A stretch of 64,000 nucleotides of DNA, taken from assembly GCA_019054805.1 (NCBI GenBank), contig JAHQIY010000004.1:62001-126000 (forward strand), in the 5' to 3' direction. Shown here one piece after another: positions 52,060-63,701 of this stretch (position 1 is its first letter; each line of letters starts with the position of its first letter). The translations under genes and the position numbers were made by a program. The DNA comes from Brachionus manjavacas (Eukaryota; Rotifera; Eurotatoria; Ploima; Brachionidae). The notes beneath the pieces were generated by a model. The model saw only the letters and a program-made list of their open reading frames with translations, was not told the DNA's origin and did not search any database.

Positions 52060-54320
52060 TCAGCCTTTTTAGTATCAAATGTGCGCTCACTCAAAGATAT
52101 AGTCCCATACCTCATACAGATGCTTGAAGACGAACGCCCACATATTGTTATTATATTGTTATCATATTGTTACCTGCTACACCACAAATCACTTGGCACC
52201 AAGTTCTACTTACGTCAAATCAATCGTGAACCAACTAGAGCTACAAAGTGTCTCGACATAATTCTCTCCAATGCCCCAGACTGTTGCATCTCCGAGACAC
52301 GTAACCCACTCGGTATACAAACCTGTTCTACCCAGTATTTCAACTTACCTGATGAGGCTAGTACAAACTCGGAAAACAACGAACCGAGCTTCAGCGATGA
52401 CCGAATCGTCCTGGCCATTGCCCCAAAACACCTTTATTCGGCAACCAAACCTTCCGAAAGAAAAATTTTAGTCCGATCAGGTTAACTTCGCGACACAGTT
52501 GCTGCAATACGACAGCTTGACACCAATGCCCTTCTCGCTGACATTGAAACAGTTCCGCACAGCTCCATCAACCAATTCATGCAAGCCATTCGTAACGCAC
52601 ATGACCTTCACCAGCCATTGCGAATCGTTAAGACTAAGGGTGACCAAGAGTGGATGAATGTCGAAATTAAGCAGCTGATCCGCAAACGCCAGCGTCTACA
52701 CTCTGCAGGTAAACACAACCTACGTGATCAACTTGCTCTTCGCATTGTAGGTTTAATCGCCACCCGACAAGCTACCTTCCCCCGCGAGAAGTATACGATG
52801 AGTAAAGTAGAAATGTGGGAACATGCAAACAAGTTGCGCAAGCCACCAACCACTCTCTGACCTGATCCTGAGTATGGCGAACGATTAAACGAGCAGTTCT
52901 CTGATACTGTTTGACAAGGAGTGACTCAAGCTACCATATCACGCTTTATTCGTCGCGATGCCTTGCCACCCGTCGTTCCGGTTTTCAACTTTACCAACGT
53001 AGGCGAACAACTTCGCAACGTGAAGTCAACCTCGGCTGGCCCAGATGGCATCTCAGGAAAGCTACTTTACTCAGCAACAAAGCTACTTTAGTTACTATCT
53101 TTAACCATTCCGTAAACATAGGTATTGTCATTGACGAAAGGCGACTTGGTAACATCACGCCAATACCGAAAGTGCAGAATCCAGCTACACTTAGCGACAT
53201 GCGACCAATTGCCATCACTTCGACGCCATGTAAGATCATGGAGCGCATTATTACCAAGCAGATACTGCGCCTTGTTCTAAGGCTTCTCACGAACAAGCAA
53301 TTTGGCTTCTCAACTGGTAGAAGCACCACCGATGCATTAATTATGTTATTAGATGAATGGGGAAAAGCTATAGACAGTGGGGACCATAAAGTGATAGGAA
53401 TTTTCTTCGACTTCGCCAAGGCATTGAACCTAGTTGACCATGAGCGACTCATTATCAAGATCGAGTCAATGCTTTCTCAATGGCTAATAACTTGGATTGC
53501 AACTTGGCTGTCACATCGTAAGCAACGAGTTGTCTACAGAGGTAAGGCAGCAAAATGGCGAGTTGTACGTGCTGGTGTTATTCAGGGCAGTGTCCTTGGA
53601 CCTTTCCTATTCCTCCTCTTCATACTCGACATCAATGAGTACCTGCCTTTTGGAGTTTAGTTACTGTCACATCGTAAGCAACGAGTTGTCTACAGAGGTA
53701 AGGCAGCAAAATGGCGAGTTGTACGTGCTGGTGTTATTCAGGGCAGTGTCCTTGGACCTATCCTATTCCTCCTCTTCATACTCGACATCAATGAGTACCT
53801 GCCTTTTGGAGTTTAGTAACTAAAGTACGCCGACGACATCCTAGCTTACATTGTAGGAAACACATTTGGTAATCTCCCTCAAGAGATAGTTGATGCCGTT
53901 CAACGCTGGTGTGTTGATAATAAGATGCGCCTAAACGTGGGCAAGTGTAAAGTGATCTTCATTAATCCCCCGCGCGTACTCGGCTCAAGTGTTCCTACCG
54001 TTTATTTGCTCGGCCTAATACTTGAGACAGTCAAGTCCTATAAGTATCTCGGCTTTGAGCTTTCTGACTCGCTCGACCTCGAACTTTAATTGAGACGTGT
54101 ACGCTCAATTGTCAGCCCTGTCGAATTCTTGCTCAAGCAGCTTAAACTCAATGGCTGGTCTACGCCGATGCTCATTTGTGTATACCGAGCATATTGTCTC
54201 AGAATGCTTACTTCAACCTCTGCTGATGTTAAGTGTGAGATGAACGCTTTCGACTTAATAGAATTCCGGCTGATCCAAACCATCCCATCACGTCATGTAA
54301 ACCACGCAACCTTCGCTTGA
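52060..54320 (+). pseudogene. LINE ORF2 (truncated endonuclease, reverse transcriptase)
   Basis: VSNVRSLKDIVPYLIQML starts the endonuclease, but only ~70 codons later the sequence is already at its end region (TRATKCLDIILSNAP), so its middle is deleted. Then come a linker (52490-52860) and RT blocks: KSTSAGPDGISGKLL, DMRPIAITSTPCKIMERII, KQFGFSTGRSTTDAL, FFDFAKALNLVDHERL, RAGVIQGSVLGPFLF, and after the duplication KYADDILAYIVG with an intact YADD box at ~53826. The thumb and C-terminal region continue to 54320. Several stops and shifts are present (for example 52484 and 52858). Inactive. Confidence 0.85.
53508..53819 (+). repeat. 156-bp tandem duplication inside the RT palm
   Basis: 53508-53663 and 53664-53819 are nearly identical; I see a T/A difference in CCTTTCC/CCTATCC and one near the junction. 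The unit is 52 codons long and keeps the frame. It duplicates the QGSVLGP block just before the YADD box, with a TAG at the end of each copy. Confidence 0.9.
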
Positions 54321-54460
54321 ACGCACGCTTCCCTTTCCAAATAAGAAAAGCAAACAAGGATGCTTATAGCAACAGCTTCTTACAGAAGTTCCTTCGAAAA
54401 CTCCGCAACGATTCCAACAGCCTAAACGAGAGAGCTAGTCTCTATCTTGTTTAATCATAT

Positions 54461-55379
54461 AACTAGTTTATAATTTATAATTAATATTTTTGGAGCAATT
54501 TACGATATGTCTGACAATTCTTACTTTATATTTTAATAAGAATTATTGTAAAATTAGATTTAATTCTCAAATCAATAATTTTTAATCAATAAAACGTTTG
54601 AAAATCAGAAAAATTAAAAAGTTCTATAATTTCTATTAATTAATTTATGTTTGCAATATTAACTTGAAATTACGCAACATTAAAATGTGAACTGTCACTT
54701 TGTGAACTGGTGAACTGACGTTTTCGTGATATATAGTTCACCTGGAAAAAAAGTGTGAACTATAGATCACAAAAATTGTGTGAACTTTTTTTTATTATGA
54801 TCTATGGTTCACACTTTTTTTCAGGTGAACTGAAGATCACAATAAAAAAATATTTATTTGCTTCTGCAACAAGCGACTCGTCGGTTTCAACATATTTCCG
54901 GGGCCACCCAACTTAACTTGATTTTTGTCAACACTGACACTGCAAAGGTTCACAAAATTTTTGTGATCTAACTTAACAAAATTATTTAGATCACGATTTT
55001 TCGTGAGCTTTAGTTTACATTTTAATGTTTCCCCCTTGAAATTATTTATTTTGAAACTGAAAAAAAAATTTGAAACTTCGCACTTTTTCAATGTAATTTC
55101 AACATTGGATACATTTTCAAACACAGAAAAATAAACTAATTTTAAATTAAATTAAAATTAACTAAAAAATTAAAAATATAAAAATTTGAATAAAATTTTT
55201 GAAAAATTTATAATTTAAATATTACATTATAATAATATTACTATTTAAAATTCAATGAATATTTATGAATTTTTTATCATTTGTTATGTTTTAAAAGTGG
55301 ACTTCTTATTATTTATTTTTGCTGACAGATTATCAGTCTAATAAGCTGAGCTGAACAATTAAACTGGCATACTGTAGAA
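54461..55379. other. AT-rich spacer with a MITE end
   Basis: 55030-55130 carries one inverted end of the MITE family seen at 47169-47654 (CGCACTTTTTCAATG, ATTTTCAAACACA). The foldback at 54728-54837 is listed separately. No gene. Confidence 0.4.
54728..54837. repeat. 110-bp foldback with GTTCAC/GTGAAC arms
   Basis: GTTCACCTGGAAAAAAAGTG...GATCACAA is followed by its near-exact inverse (TGATCTATGGTTCACACTTT...CAGGTGAAC). The arms are ~45 nt. Related GTTCAC/GTGAAC motifs occur in each unit of the nearby tandem array and at 62720-62765. Confidence 0.7.
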
Positions 55380-55469
55380 TTTAGGGAAAAAGCGCCCGCA
55401 TAATAACATTCAGGTATTATTCACTTGTCCGTCTCATTGTCAGGAAAAAACCCATCCATCGGCATTACA
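55380..55469 (+). repeat. 3' part of a gypsy LTR with primer-binding region
   Basis: It matches the last ~85 bp of the LTRs at 28833 and 63116 (CACTTGTCCGTCTCATTGTC, CATCCATCGGCATTACA). TAATTGGTGACAG follows, the same primer-binding position as in the first element. The 5' part of this LTR differs or is lost. Confidence 0.72.
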
Positions 55470-55507
55470 TAATTGGTGACAGTCGATCAGAAAAGAAACG
55501 TTGAGAA

Positions 55508-57110
55508 ATGGATGTCAAAACGTACGGGACTAGTTTGAACGATTTGAGATACAAACTTCCCGATGGGAAGATGAGGAACGTCACCACGAAGTAGGGGATC
55601 TATTAGAAAGACTGGCATTGGAGAAATTTAAATAAATGAGAAATATGAAAGATTATAGATCAATTTAAGACCATTTGATCAAAAATCTTTCAACGTCATA
55701 TAGACCAAAAAAACGTAAAGATTGAATTTTACAGTGCAAAACAAAGAACAGATGAAGATGTAGAACAATTTGGTCACAGACTATTTAATTATATGCGTGA
55801 CTTAAGTGAAGAAGACAAGAAGGAAGTAGAAAAACATTTAACAGAAGTGTTTATTGATAATACGGAAATGGAAGTCAAAAACAAATTGTTACAGAAAAGT
55901 CAAAGAAATTCGAATTGGTCTGGAAAAATGCGTAAGCAGACGAAATAAAACATTCGATAATAAAGGGGAGCAAATCAACGCGGTGAAGTTAAATTCAGAT
56001 TCCGAGGAAAAAAAATCAACAATTAACAAAGAATGCACTTTTGTGGAAAAAACCTTTTTCCGGCTGACTGCTTTCAATTTAAAAAAAATTTGGAAACGAA
56101 ACCGACAAAAATTGTCAGGTTTGAAAAAACAAGAGAAAAGTCGTACAATAAGAAACTTTTTGTTAGATTTGCTAAATGGGTAACCACACAAACGCAATTT
56201 GTAGGATAAAATCCAGTGTTTGTTACAAATGTGGAAAAACTGGTCATATGAAAAGAAAATGTATTTTAAAAAAGTAAAAGCCGATTCTTTTAAGGGAGAG
56301 AACGCGGTTGAACAATTTGATTCCCTTTAAATAATCAAATATGAAATTTTAAGCGACATTTTTACAACCAATGTTCTGACAGGCGTCGAAATTAAAATCA
56401 ACGGGAAAGTTTCGGAGTGTTTAATCGACACAGGGGCTTTTTCATCATTTATTTGTTTTGATTTTTCAATTGTCACAATATTTCATAATTTACTGAAATT
56501 AACTATGTTTATTTGAATGAATGGATCACAGCGAATAGTACGCCACTGGAAGTAGTTGGTGAAACGGAACTTGAGCTAAAAATTGGAAATAAAAAAGTTT
56601 CAAACTAATTCATAATTGGTAAAAAATTAAGATAAGATCAAAAATACCAACCGTTTATCAAGTTATTCTTTCAAAGAATACATTCACGATTGAACCCTTT
56701 TGCAATTTGACAAACCGATTCAAGCCTAAAATCCGAATACATGGTTTATCTGCAATTGTGGAATGTCAGGGCAGGTTTAAAGTCAGTGAGTAAAAAGTAA
56801 ATACAGACGAAGTGATAGAAATACATATAAAACAAACAATAAAACCATTCAGCATTTTAGGCAAATTATCAGTATGTTCAATTGTGGAAGAAATTAAGAA
56901 TCAAAAAGATCTTTGCAAATTTATTTCTAATGATTTGAGAGTTTAGGAAATTTGTAGAATTAGAGCGTTACTCAATCAGGAACCATGGAAACCTAGCTCA
57001 GTAATGGAATTTAAGGATCAATCACTTTCAAACGATCAGATAGACAATTTAAAATCATTGACCGACAAATACTGGCAGTGTTTCTCAATGTTTCAAATTT
57101 TTTTTTCAGT
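55508..57110 (+). pseudogene. Second Ty3/gypsy element: gag, zinc knuckle, protease, start of RT linker
   Basis: Gag starts at ATG 55508 and runs in broken frames, with SAKQRTDEDVEQFGHRL and MRDLSEEDKKEVEKHL around 55730-55840. A CCHC zinc knuckle (CYKCGKTGHMKRKC) lies at 56221-56262. The aspartic protease motif LIDTGA is at 56420-56437. From 56636 the protease-RT linker begins (KPKIRIHGLSAIVECQG, then LLNQEPWKP, then LTDKYWQCFS). The sequence leaves the coding pattern at ~57110 without any RT. Multiple stops make it inactive. The linker is the founding sequence of the tandem array that follows. Confidence 0.83.
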
Positions 57111-60100
57111 TTGAGAAAAAAAAAATTTTAATTTAGAATTGCAAGCATGAAAAAATTAGTTTTGTTTTTTATTTTAAACAAATTTTGACTTTAGTTTGTG
57201 ATATGATGATCCTTAAAGTTGTTAATAGTATTTAAAAAAACTTTCTATGCTCTGTTTTCCATTTTTTATTAATTAAGTTTTTGTTAAAATGCACCAAACG
57301 AAAGTAAATTATCACTTAAGCCAAAATTTTTTTAAGAAGAAAACATACTTTTTCGGATCTAGTCGCTTTAGTTACCTATGGTTCATCTGTAACTGGAGCA
57401 ATTCTTGTTCTCAGGTTTTATGAACTATTAGTTGACCTAATCTAAAATTGTTCACCTATTTTGAAATTTCTTCATCAATTTAGAAAAAGGCTAATGTAAT
57501 GATAAAAAATAAGATAGAAAAAATAATTACATAGAAAATTTAAAGTTTGTTGGAGAAGGTAAATTTTGAAAAATTAATTTTAATTTTTTTAAATTAATAT
57601 TAATTAAAATTTTTTAATATTTTGTGCTGTAAGGCAAAGATTTAAGTAGAGAGCGCATTTAAGTATTTGAAATTGTTGAAAGAATAATACCAGGTCAAAA
57701 ATATCAGATCAAAAATACCAACCGTTTATCAAGTTATTCTTTCAAAGAATACATTCACGATTGAACCCTTTTGCAATTTGACAAACCGATTCAAGCCTAA
57801 AATCCGAATACATGGTTTATCTGCAATTGTGGAATGTCAGGGCAGGTTTAAAGTCAGTGAGTCAAAAGTAAATACAGACGAAGTGATAGAAATACATATA
57901 AAACAAACAATAAAACCATTCAGCATTTTAGGCAAATTATCAGTATGTTCAATTGTGGAAGAAATTAAGAATCAAAAAGATCTTTGCAAATTTATTTCTA
58001 ATGATTTGAGAGTTTAGGAAATTTGTAGAATTAGAGCGTTACTCAATCAGGAACCATGGAAACCTAGCTCAGTAATGGAATTTAAGGATCAATCACTTTC
58101 AAACGATCAGATAGACAATTTAAAATCATTGACCGACAAATACTGGCAGTGTTTCTCAATGTTTCAAATTTTTTCAGTTTGAGAAAAAAATTTTAATTTA
58201 GAATTGCAAGCATGAAAAAATTAGTTTTGTTTTTTATTTTAAACAAATTTTGACTTTAGTTTGTGATATGATGATCCTTAAAGTTGTTAATAGTATTTAA
58301 AAAACTTTCTATGCTCTGTTTTCCATTTTTTATTAATTAAGTTTTTGTTAAAATGCACCAAACGAAAGTAAATTATCACTTAAGCCAAAATTTTTTTAAG
58401 AAGAAAACATACTTTTTCGGATCTAGTCGCTTTAGTTACCTATGGTTCATCTGTAACTGGAGCAATTCTTGTTCTCAGGTTTTATGAACTATTAGTTGAC
58501 CTAATCTAAAATTGTTCACCTATTTTGAAATTTCTTCATCAATTTAGAAAAAGGCTAATGTAATGATAAAAAATAAGATAGAAAAAATAATTACATAGAA
58601 AATTTAAAGTTTGTTGGAGAAGGTAAATTTTGAAAAATTAATTTTAATTTTTTTTAAATTAATATTAATTAAAATTTTTTTTAATATTTTGTGCTGTAAG
58701 GCAAAGATTTAAGTAGAGAGCGCATTTAAGTATTTGAAATTGTTGAAAGAATAATACCAGGTCAAAAAGATCAGATCAAAAATACCAACCGTTTATCAAG
58801 TTATTCTTTCAAAGAATACATTCACGATTGAACCCTTTTGCAATTTGACAAACCGATTCAAGCCTAAAATCCGAATACATGGTTTATCTGCAATTGTGGA
58901 ATGTCAGGGCAGGTTTAAAGTCAGTGAGTCAAAAGTAAATACAGACGAAGTGATAGAAATACATATAAAACAAACAATAAAACCATTCAGCATTTTAGGC
59001 AAATTATCAGTATGTTCAATTGTGGAAGAAATTAAGAATCAAAAAGATCTTTGCAAATTTATTTCTAATGATTTGAGAGTTTAGGAAATTTGTAGAATTA
59101 GAGCGTTACTCAATCAGGAACCATGGAAACCTAGCTCAGTAATGGAATTTAAGGATCAATCACTTTCAAACGATCAGATAGACAATTTAAAATCATTGAC
59201 CGACAAATACTGGCAGTGTTTCTCAATGTTTCAAATTTTTTTTTCAGTTTGAGAAAAAAAATTTTAATTTAGAATTGCAAGCATGAAAAAATTAGTTTTG
59301 TTTTTTATTTTAAACAAATTTTGACTTTAGTTTGTGATATGATGATCCTTAAAGTTGTTAATAGTATTTAAAAAAACTTTCTATGCTCTGTTTTCCATTT
59401 TTATTAATTAAGTTTTTGTTAAAATGCACCAAACGAAAGTAAATTATCACTTAAGCCAAAATTTTTTTAAGAAGAAAACATACTTTTTCGGATCTAGTCG
59501 CTTTAGTTACCTATGGTTCATCTGTAACTGGAGCAATTCTTGTTCTCAGGTTTTATGAACTATTAGTTGACCTAATCTAAAATTGTTCACCTATTTTGAA
59601 ATTTCTTCATCAATTTAGAAAAAGGCTAATGTAATGATAAAAAATAAGATAGAAAAAATAATTACATAGAAAATTTAAAGTTTGTTGGAGAAGGTAAATT
59701 TTGAAAAATTAATTTTAATTTTTTTTAAATTAATATTAATTAAAATTTTTTTAATATTTTGTGCTGTAAGGCAAAGATTTAAGTAGAGAGCGCATTTAAG
59801 TATTTGAAATTGTTGAAAGAATAATACCAGGTCAAAAAGATCAGATCAAAAATACCAACCGTTTATCAAGTTATTCTTTCAAAGAATACATTCACGATTG
59901 AACCCTTTTGCAATTTGACAAACCGATTCAAGCCTAAAATCCGAATACATGGTTTATCTGCAATTGTGGAATGTCAGGGCAGGTTTAAAGTCAGTGAGTC
60001 AAAAGTAAATACAGACGAAGTGATAGAAATACATATAAAACAAACAATAAAACCATTCAGCATTTTAGGCAAATTATCAGTATGTTCAATTGTGGAAGAA

Positions 60101-62546
60101 ATTAAGAATCAAAAAGATCTTTGCAAATTTATTTCTAATGATTTGAGAGTTTAGGAAATTTGTAGAATTAGAGCGTTACTCAATCAGGAACCATGGAAAC
60201 CTAGCTCAGTAATGGAATTTAAGGATCAATCACTTTCAAACGATCAGATAGACAATTTAAAATCATTGACCGACAAATACTGGCAGTGTTTCTCAATGTT
60301 TCAAATTTTTTTTTCAGTTTGAGAAAAAAAAATTTTAATTTAGAATTGCAAGCATGAAAAAATTAGTTTTGTTTTTTATTTTAAACAAATTTTGACTTTA
60401 GTTTGTGATATGATGATCCTTAAAGTTGTTAATAGTATTTAAAAAAACTTTCTATGCTCTGTTTTCCATTTTTTATTAATTAAGTTTTTGTTAAAATGCA
60501 CCAAACGAAAGTAAATTATCACTTAAGCCAAAATTTTTTAAGAAGAAAACATACTTTTTCGGATCTAGTCGCTTTAGTTACCTATGGTTCATCTGTAACT
60601 GGAGCAATTCTTGTTCTCAGGTTTTATGAACTATTAGTTGACCTAATCTAAAATTGTTCACCTATTTTGAAATTTCTTCATCAATTTAGAAAAAGGCTAA
60701 TGTAATGATAAAAAATAAGATAGAAAAAATAATTACATAGAAAATTTAAAGTTTGTTGGAGAAGGTAAATTTTGAAAAATTAATTTTAATTTTTTTTAAA
60801 TTAATATTAATTAAAATTTTTTTAATATTTTGTGCTGTAAGGCAAAGATTTAAGTAGAGAGCGCATTTAAGTATTTGAAATTGTTGAAAGAATAATACCA
60901 GGTCAAAAAGATCAGATCAAAAATACCAACCGTTTATCAAGTTATTCTTTCAAAGAATACATTCACGATTGAACCCTTTTGCAATTTGACAAACCGATTC
61001 AAGCCTAAAATCCGAATACATGGTTTATCTGCAATTGTGGAATGTCAGGGCAGGTTTAAAGTCAGTGAGTCAAAAGTAAATACAGACGAAGTGATAGAAA
61101 TACATATAAAACAAACAATAAAACCATTCAGCATTTTAGGCAAATTATCAGTATGTTCAATTGTGGAAGAAATTAAGAATCAAAAAGATCTTTGCAAATT
61201 TATTTCTAATGATTTGAGAGTTTAGGAAATTTGTAGAATTAGAGCGTTACTCAATCAGGAACCATGGAAACCTAGCTCAGTAATGGAATTTAAGGATCAA
61301 TCACTTTCAAACGATCAGATAGACAATTTAAAATCATTGACCGACAAATACTGGCAGTGTTTCTCAATGTTTCAAATTTTTTTTTCAGTTTGAGAAAAAA
61401 AATTTTAATTTAGAATTGCAAGCATGAAAAAATTAGTTTTGTTTTTTATTTTAAACAAATTTTGACTTTAGTTTGTGATATGATGATCCTTAAAGTTGTT
61501 AATAGTATTTAAAAAACTTTCTATGCTCTGTTTTCCATTTTTTATTAATTAAGTTTTTGTTAAAATGCACCAAACGAAAGTAAATTATCACTTAAGCCAA
61601 AATTTTTTAAGAAGAAAACATACTTTTTCGGATCTAGTCGCTTTAGTTACCTATGGTTCATCTGTAACTGGAGCAATTCTTGTTCTCAGGTTTTATGAAC
61701 TATTAGTTGACCTAATCTAAAATTGTTCACCTATTTTGAAATTTCTTCATCAATTTAGAAAAAGGCTAATGTAATGATAAAAAATAAGATAGAAAAAATA
61801 ATTACATAGAAAATTTAAAGTTTGTTGGAGAAGGTAAATTTTGAAAAATTAATTTTAATTTTTTTAAATTAATATTAATTAAAATTTTTTTTAATATTTT
61901 GTGCTGTAAGGCAAAGATTTAAGTAGAGAGCGCATTTAAGTATTTGAAATTGTTGAAAGAATAATACCAGGTCAAAAAGATCAGATCAAAAATACCAACC
62001 GTTTATCAAGTTATTCTTTCAAAGAATACATTCACGATTGAACCCTTTTGCAATTTGACAAACCGATTCAAGCCTAAAATCCGAATACATGGTTTATCTG
62101 CAATTGTGGAATGTCAGGGCAGGTTTAAAGTCAGTGAGTCAAAAGTAAATACAGACGAAGTGATAGAAATACATATAAAACAAACAATAAAACCATTCAG
62201 CATTTTAGGCAAATTATCAGTATGTTCAATTGTGGAAGAAATTAAGAATCAAAAAGATCTTTGCAAATTTATTTCTAATGATTTGAGAGTTTAGGAAATT
62301 TGTAGAATTAGAGCGTTACTCAATCAGGAATCAGGAAAATAAAAAATAAGATAGAAAAAATAATTACATAGAAAATTTAAAGTTTGTTGGAGAAGGTAAA
62401 TTTTGAAAAATTAATTTTAATTTTTTTTAAATTAATATTAATTAAAATTTTTTTTAATATTTTGTGCTGTAAGGCAAAGATTTAAGTAGAGAGCGCATTT
62501 AAGTATTTGAAATTGTTGAAAGAATAATACCAGGTCAAAAAGATCA
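56636..62546 (+). repeat. Tandem array of ~1,070-bp units derived from a gypsy protease-RT linker
   Basis: Five full units start at 56636, 57707, 58774, 59844 and 60915 (lengths 1,071, 1,067, 1,070, 1,071, 1,069). A sixth (61984-62546) lacks ~506 bp internally. Each begins GATCAAAAATACCAACCG and carries ~460 bp of retroelement coding sequence with one TAG, then ~600 bp of non-coding sequence. Units differ mainly in homopolymer lengths. Unit 1 alone has TAA where units 2-6 have TCA (56789-56791; 57856-57858 in unit 2) and is the only one continuous with upstream gag-protease. The 79-codon open stretches at 57778, 58845, 59915, 60986 and 62055 are identical and should not be taken as five genes. 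Confidence 0.95.
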
Positions 62547-63115
62547 GATCAAATTCTAAGCTATTTCTAAAGCTCCTTCTTAAACTAAAAAAAACCTAAA
62601 AAACTATTAACTAATTTTTACATCGGTTTCGAGAATTAGCTATTCTATTAAACAGATTTATTTAATTTGTTCACATAATTTAAAAATTGTTCGTCTTATT
62701 CTATTTTGGTTCACCTTAATTCTATTTTGAACAAAAAAATTGGGTGAACCAAAAGTTCACAAAAGAACAAGAATACTGAAATAAGAATTTTTCGGATAAT
62801 GAGTGATTCAGCTAACCGACAAGACCAAGTTTTTCAACGACTGAATATAAACTTTTATCTTAGTGATTTTTTTATATTTTTTTTTTTTATTTTATATAAC
62901 TTTATTTTTAATTTTTTAATATGTTTTTATTCTGAAGGAGCATTAGCTCGGTAAAAAATAAATAAATGAATTGTTTAAAATTTAAAAAAGAATTTTCAAT
63001 ATTTTTTTCTAATTTCGAAACAAAAATTTAACTCATTCTATTTCACCAAAGAATTTAATTTCAAATATATAAATGTTTGCAATATAAACTTAAAATTTTT
63101 TTTCTTTGAAACTGA
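62547..63115. other. Spacer with LINE tail and MITE part
   Basis: 62720-62765 contains GGTTCACC/GGTGAACC inverse motifs. 62870-62970 is a LINE 3' tail (CTGAAGGAGCATTAGCTCGG, then AAATAAAT). 62975-63115 matches the MITE sequence that follows the LINE tail at 47465-47600. Confidence 0.5.
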
Positions 63116-63701
63116 TGTTCCCCGACATTTTATTTGTTTTAATTTAATTTTATTTATTTTAATTTTATGTGTTTTAAAGTTGAAGAAAATTACTTCATTC
63201 GTTAGTTTAATATTTTAACATAAATATAACTTTAAATTTTTTAAAATACATATTACAGTATTTGAAATTAAGAATATTTTTAAAATAAACTTAACTTTTT
63301 CTTTTACTTGTTCTATCCGAGCGGCTTAAGATTTAAGTCTCTCGTTAAACTAAAGGAAGGCTGAATAAGTCATCCAGGGTTCTGAACAAGAACTCGAATC
63401 TTTTGGATATTTCCATAAATATCAAAAGATAGAAGTAGTAGGCGTACTGCTTCGAAGAGGTGCCAAATAGGTGTCTCTATAATCGGAACCAGCTGAAAAA
63501 GTTAGTTCAAGTCGGTTGCTGACCAACAGACTATAAACAATACCAACTGATTGGTTCTAGGCTCTGACTGAAAAAGTCATCCATAAGGGTCTCATAGGGA
63601 TTTATTAAGGTATTTAGGAAAAAGCACCCGCATACTATCATTTAAGTACTATTCACTTGTCCGTCTCATTGTCAGGAAAGAACCCATCCATCGGCATTAC
63701 A
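63116..63701 (+). repeat. Solo LTR of the first gypsy family (586 bp)
   Basis: It is nearly identical to 28833-29427, from TGTTCCCCGACA to GGCATTACA. MITE sequence lies on both sides rather than retroelement internal sequence, so this is a solo LTR inserted in a MITE. No clear target duplication was found. Confidence 0.85.

Larger units (their letters stand above)
51060..54460 (+). mobile_element. CR1-like LINE with ORF1 and ORF2, GC-richer than the surroundings
   Basis: It spans ORF1, part of the endonuclease, the full RT and the C-terminal region. Base composition changes sharply at both ends compared with the AT-rich flanks. The endonuclease is internally deleted and the RT has a tandem duplication, so it is inactive, but divergence looks modest. 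No other copy of this family is in the window. Confidence 0.87.

Noticed and set aside
52991..53458. 155-codon minus-strand open frame
   Set aside because: It is a shadow of the LINE reverse transcriptase on the other strand; the plus-strand reading has all RT blocks.
57778..62294. Five identical 79-codon open frames read as a gene family
   Set aside because: They are the same fragment of a gypsy protease-RT linker repeated in tandem units; each starts at a TTG, not ATG, and ends at the parent's TAG.
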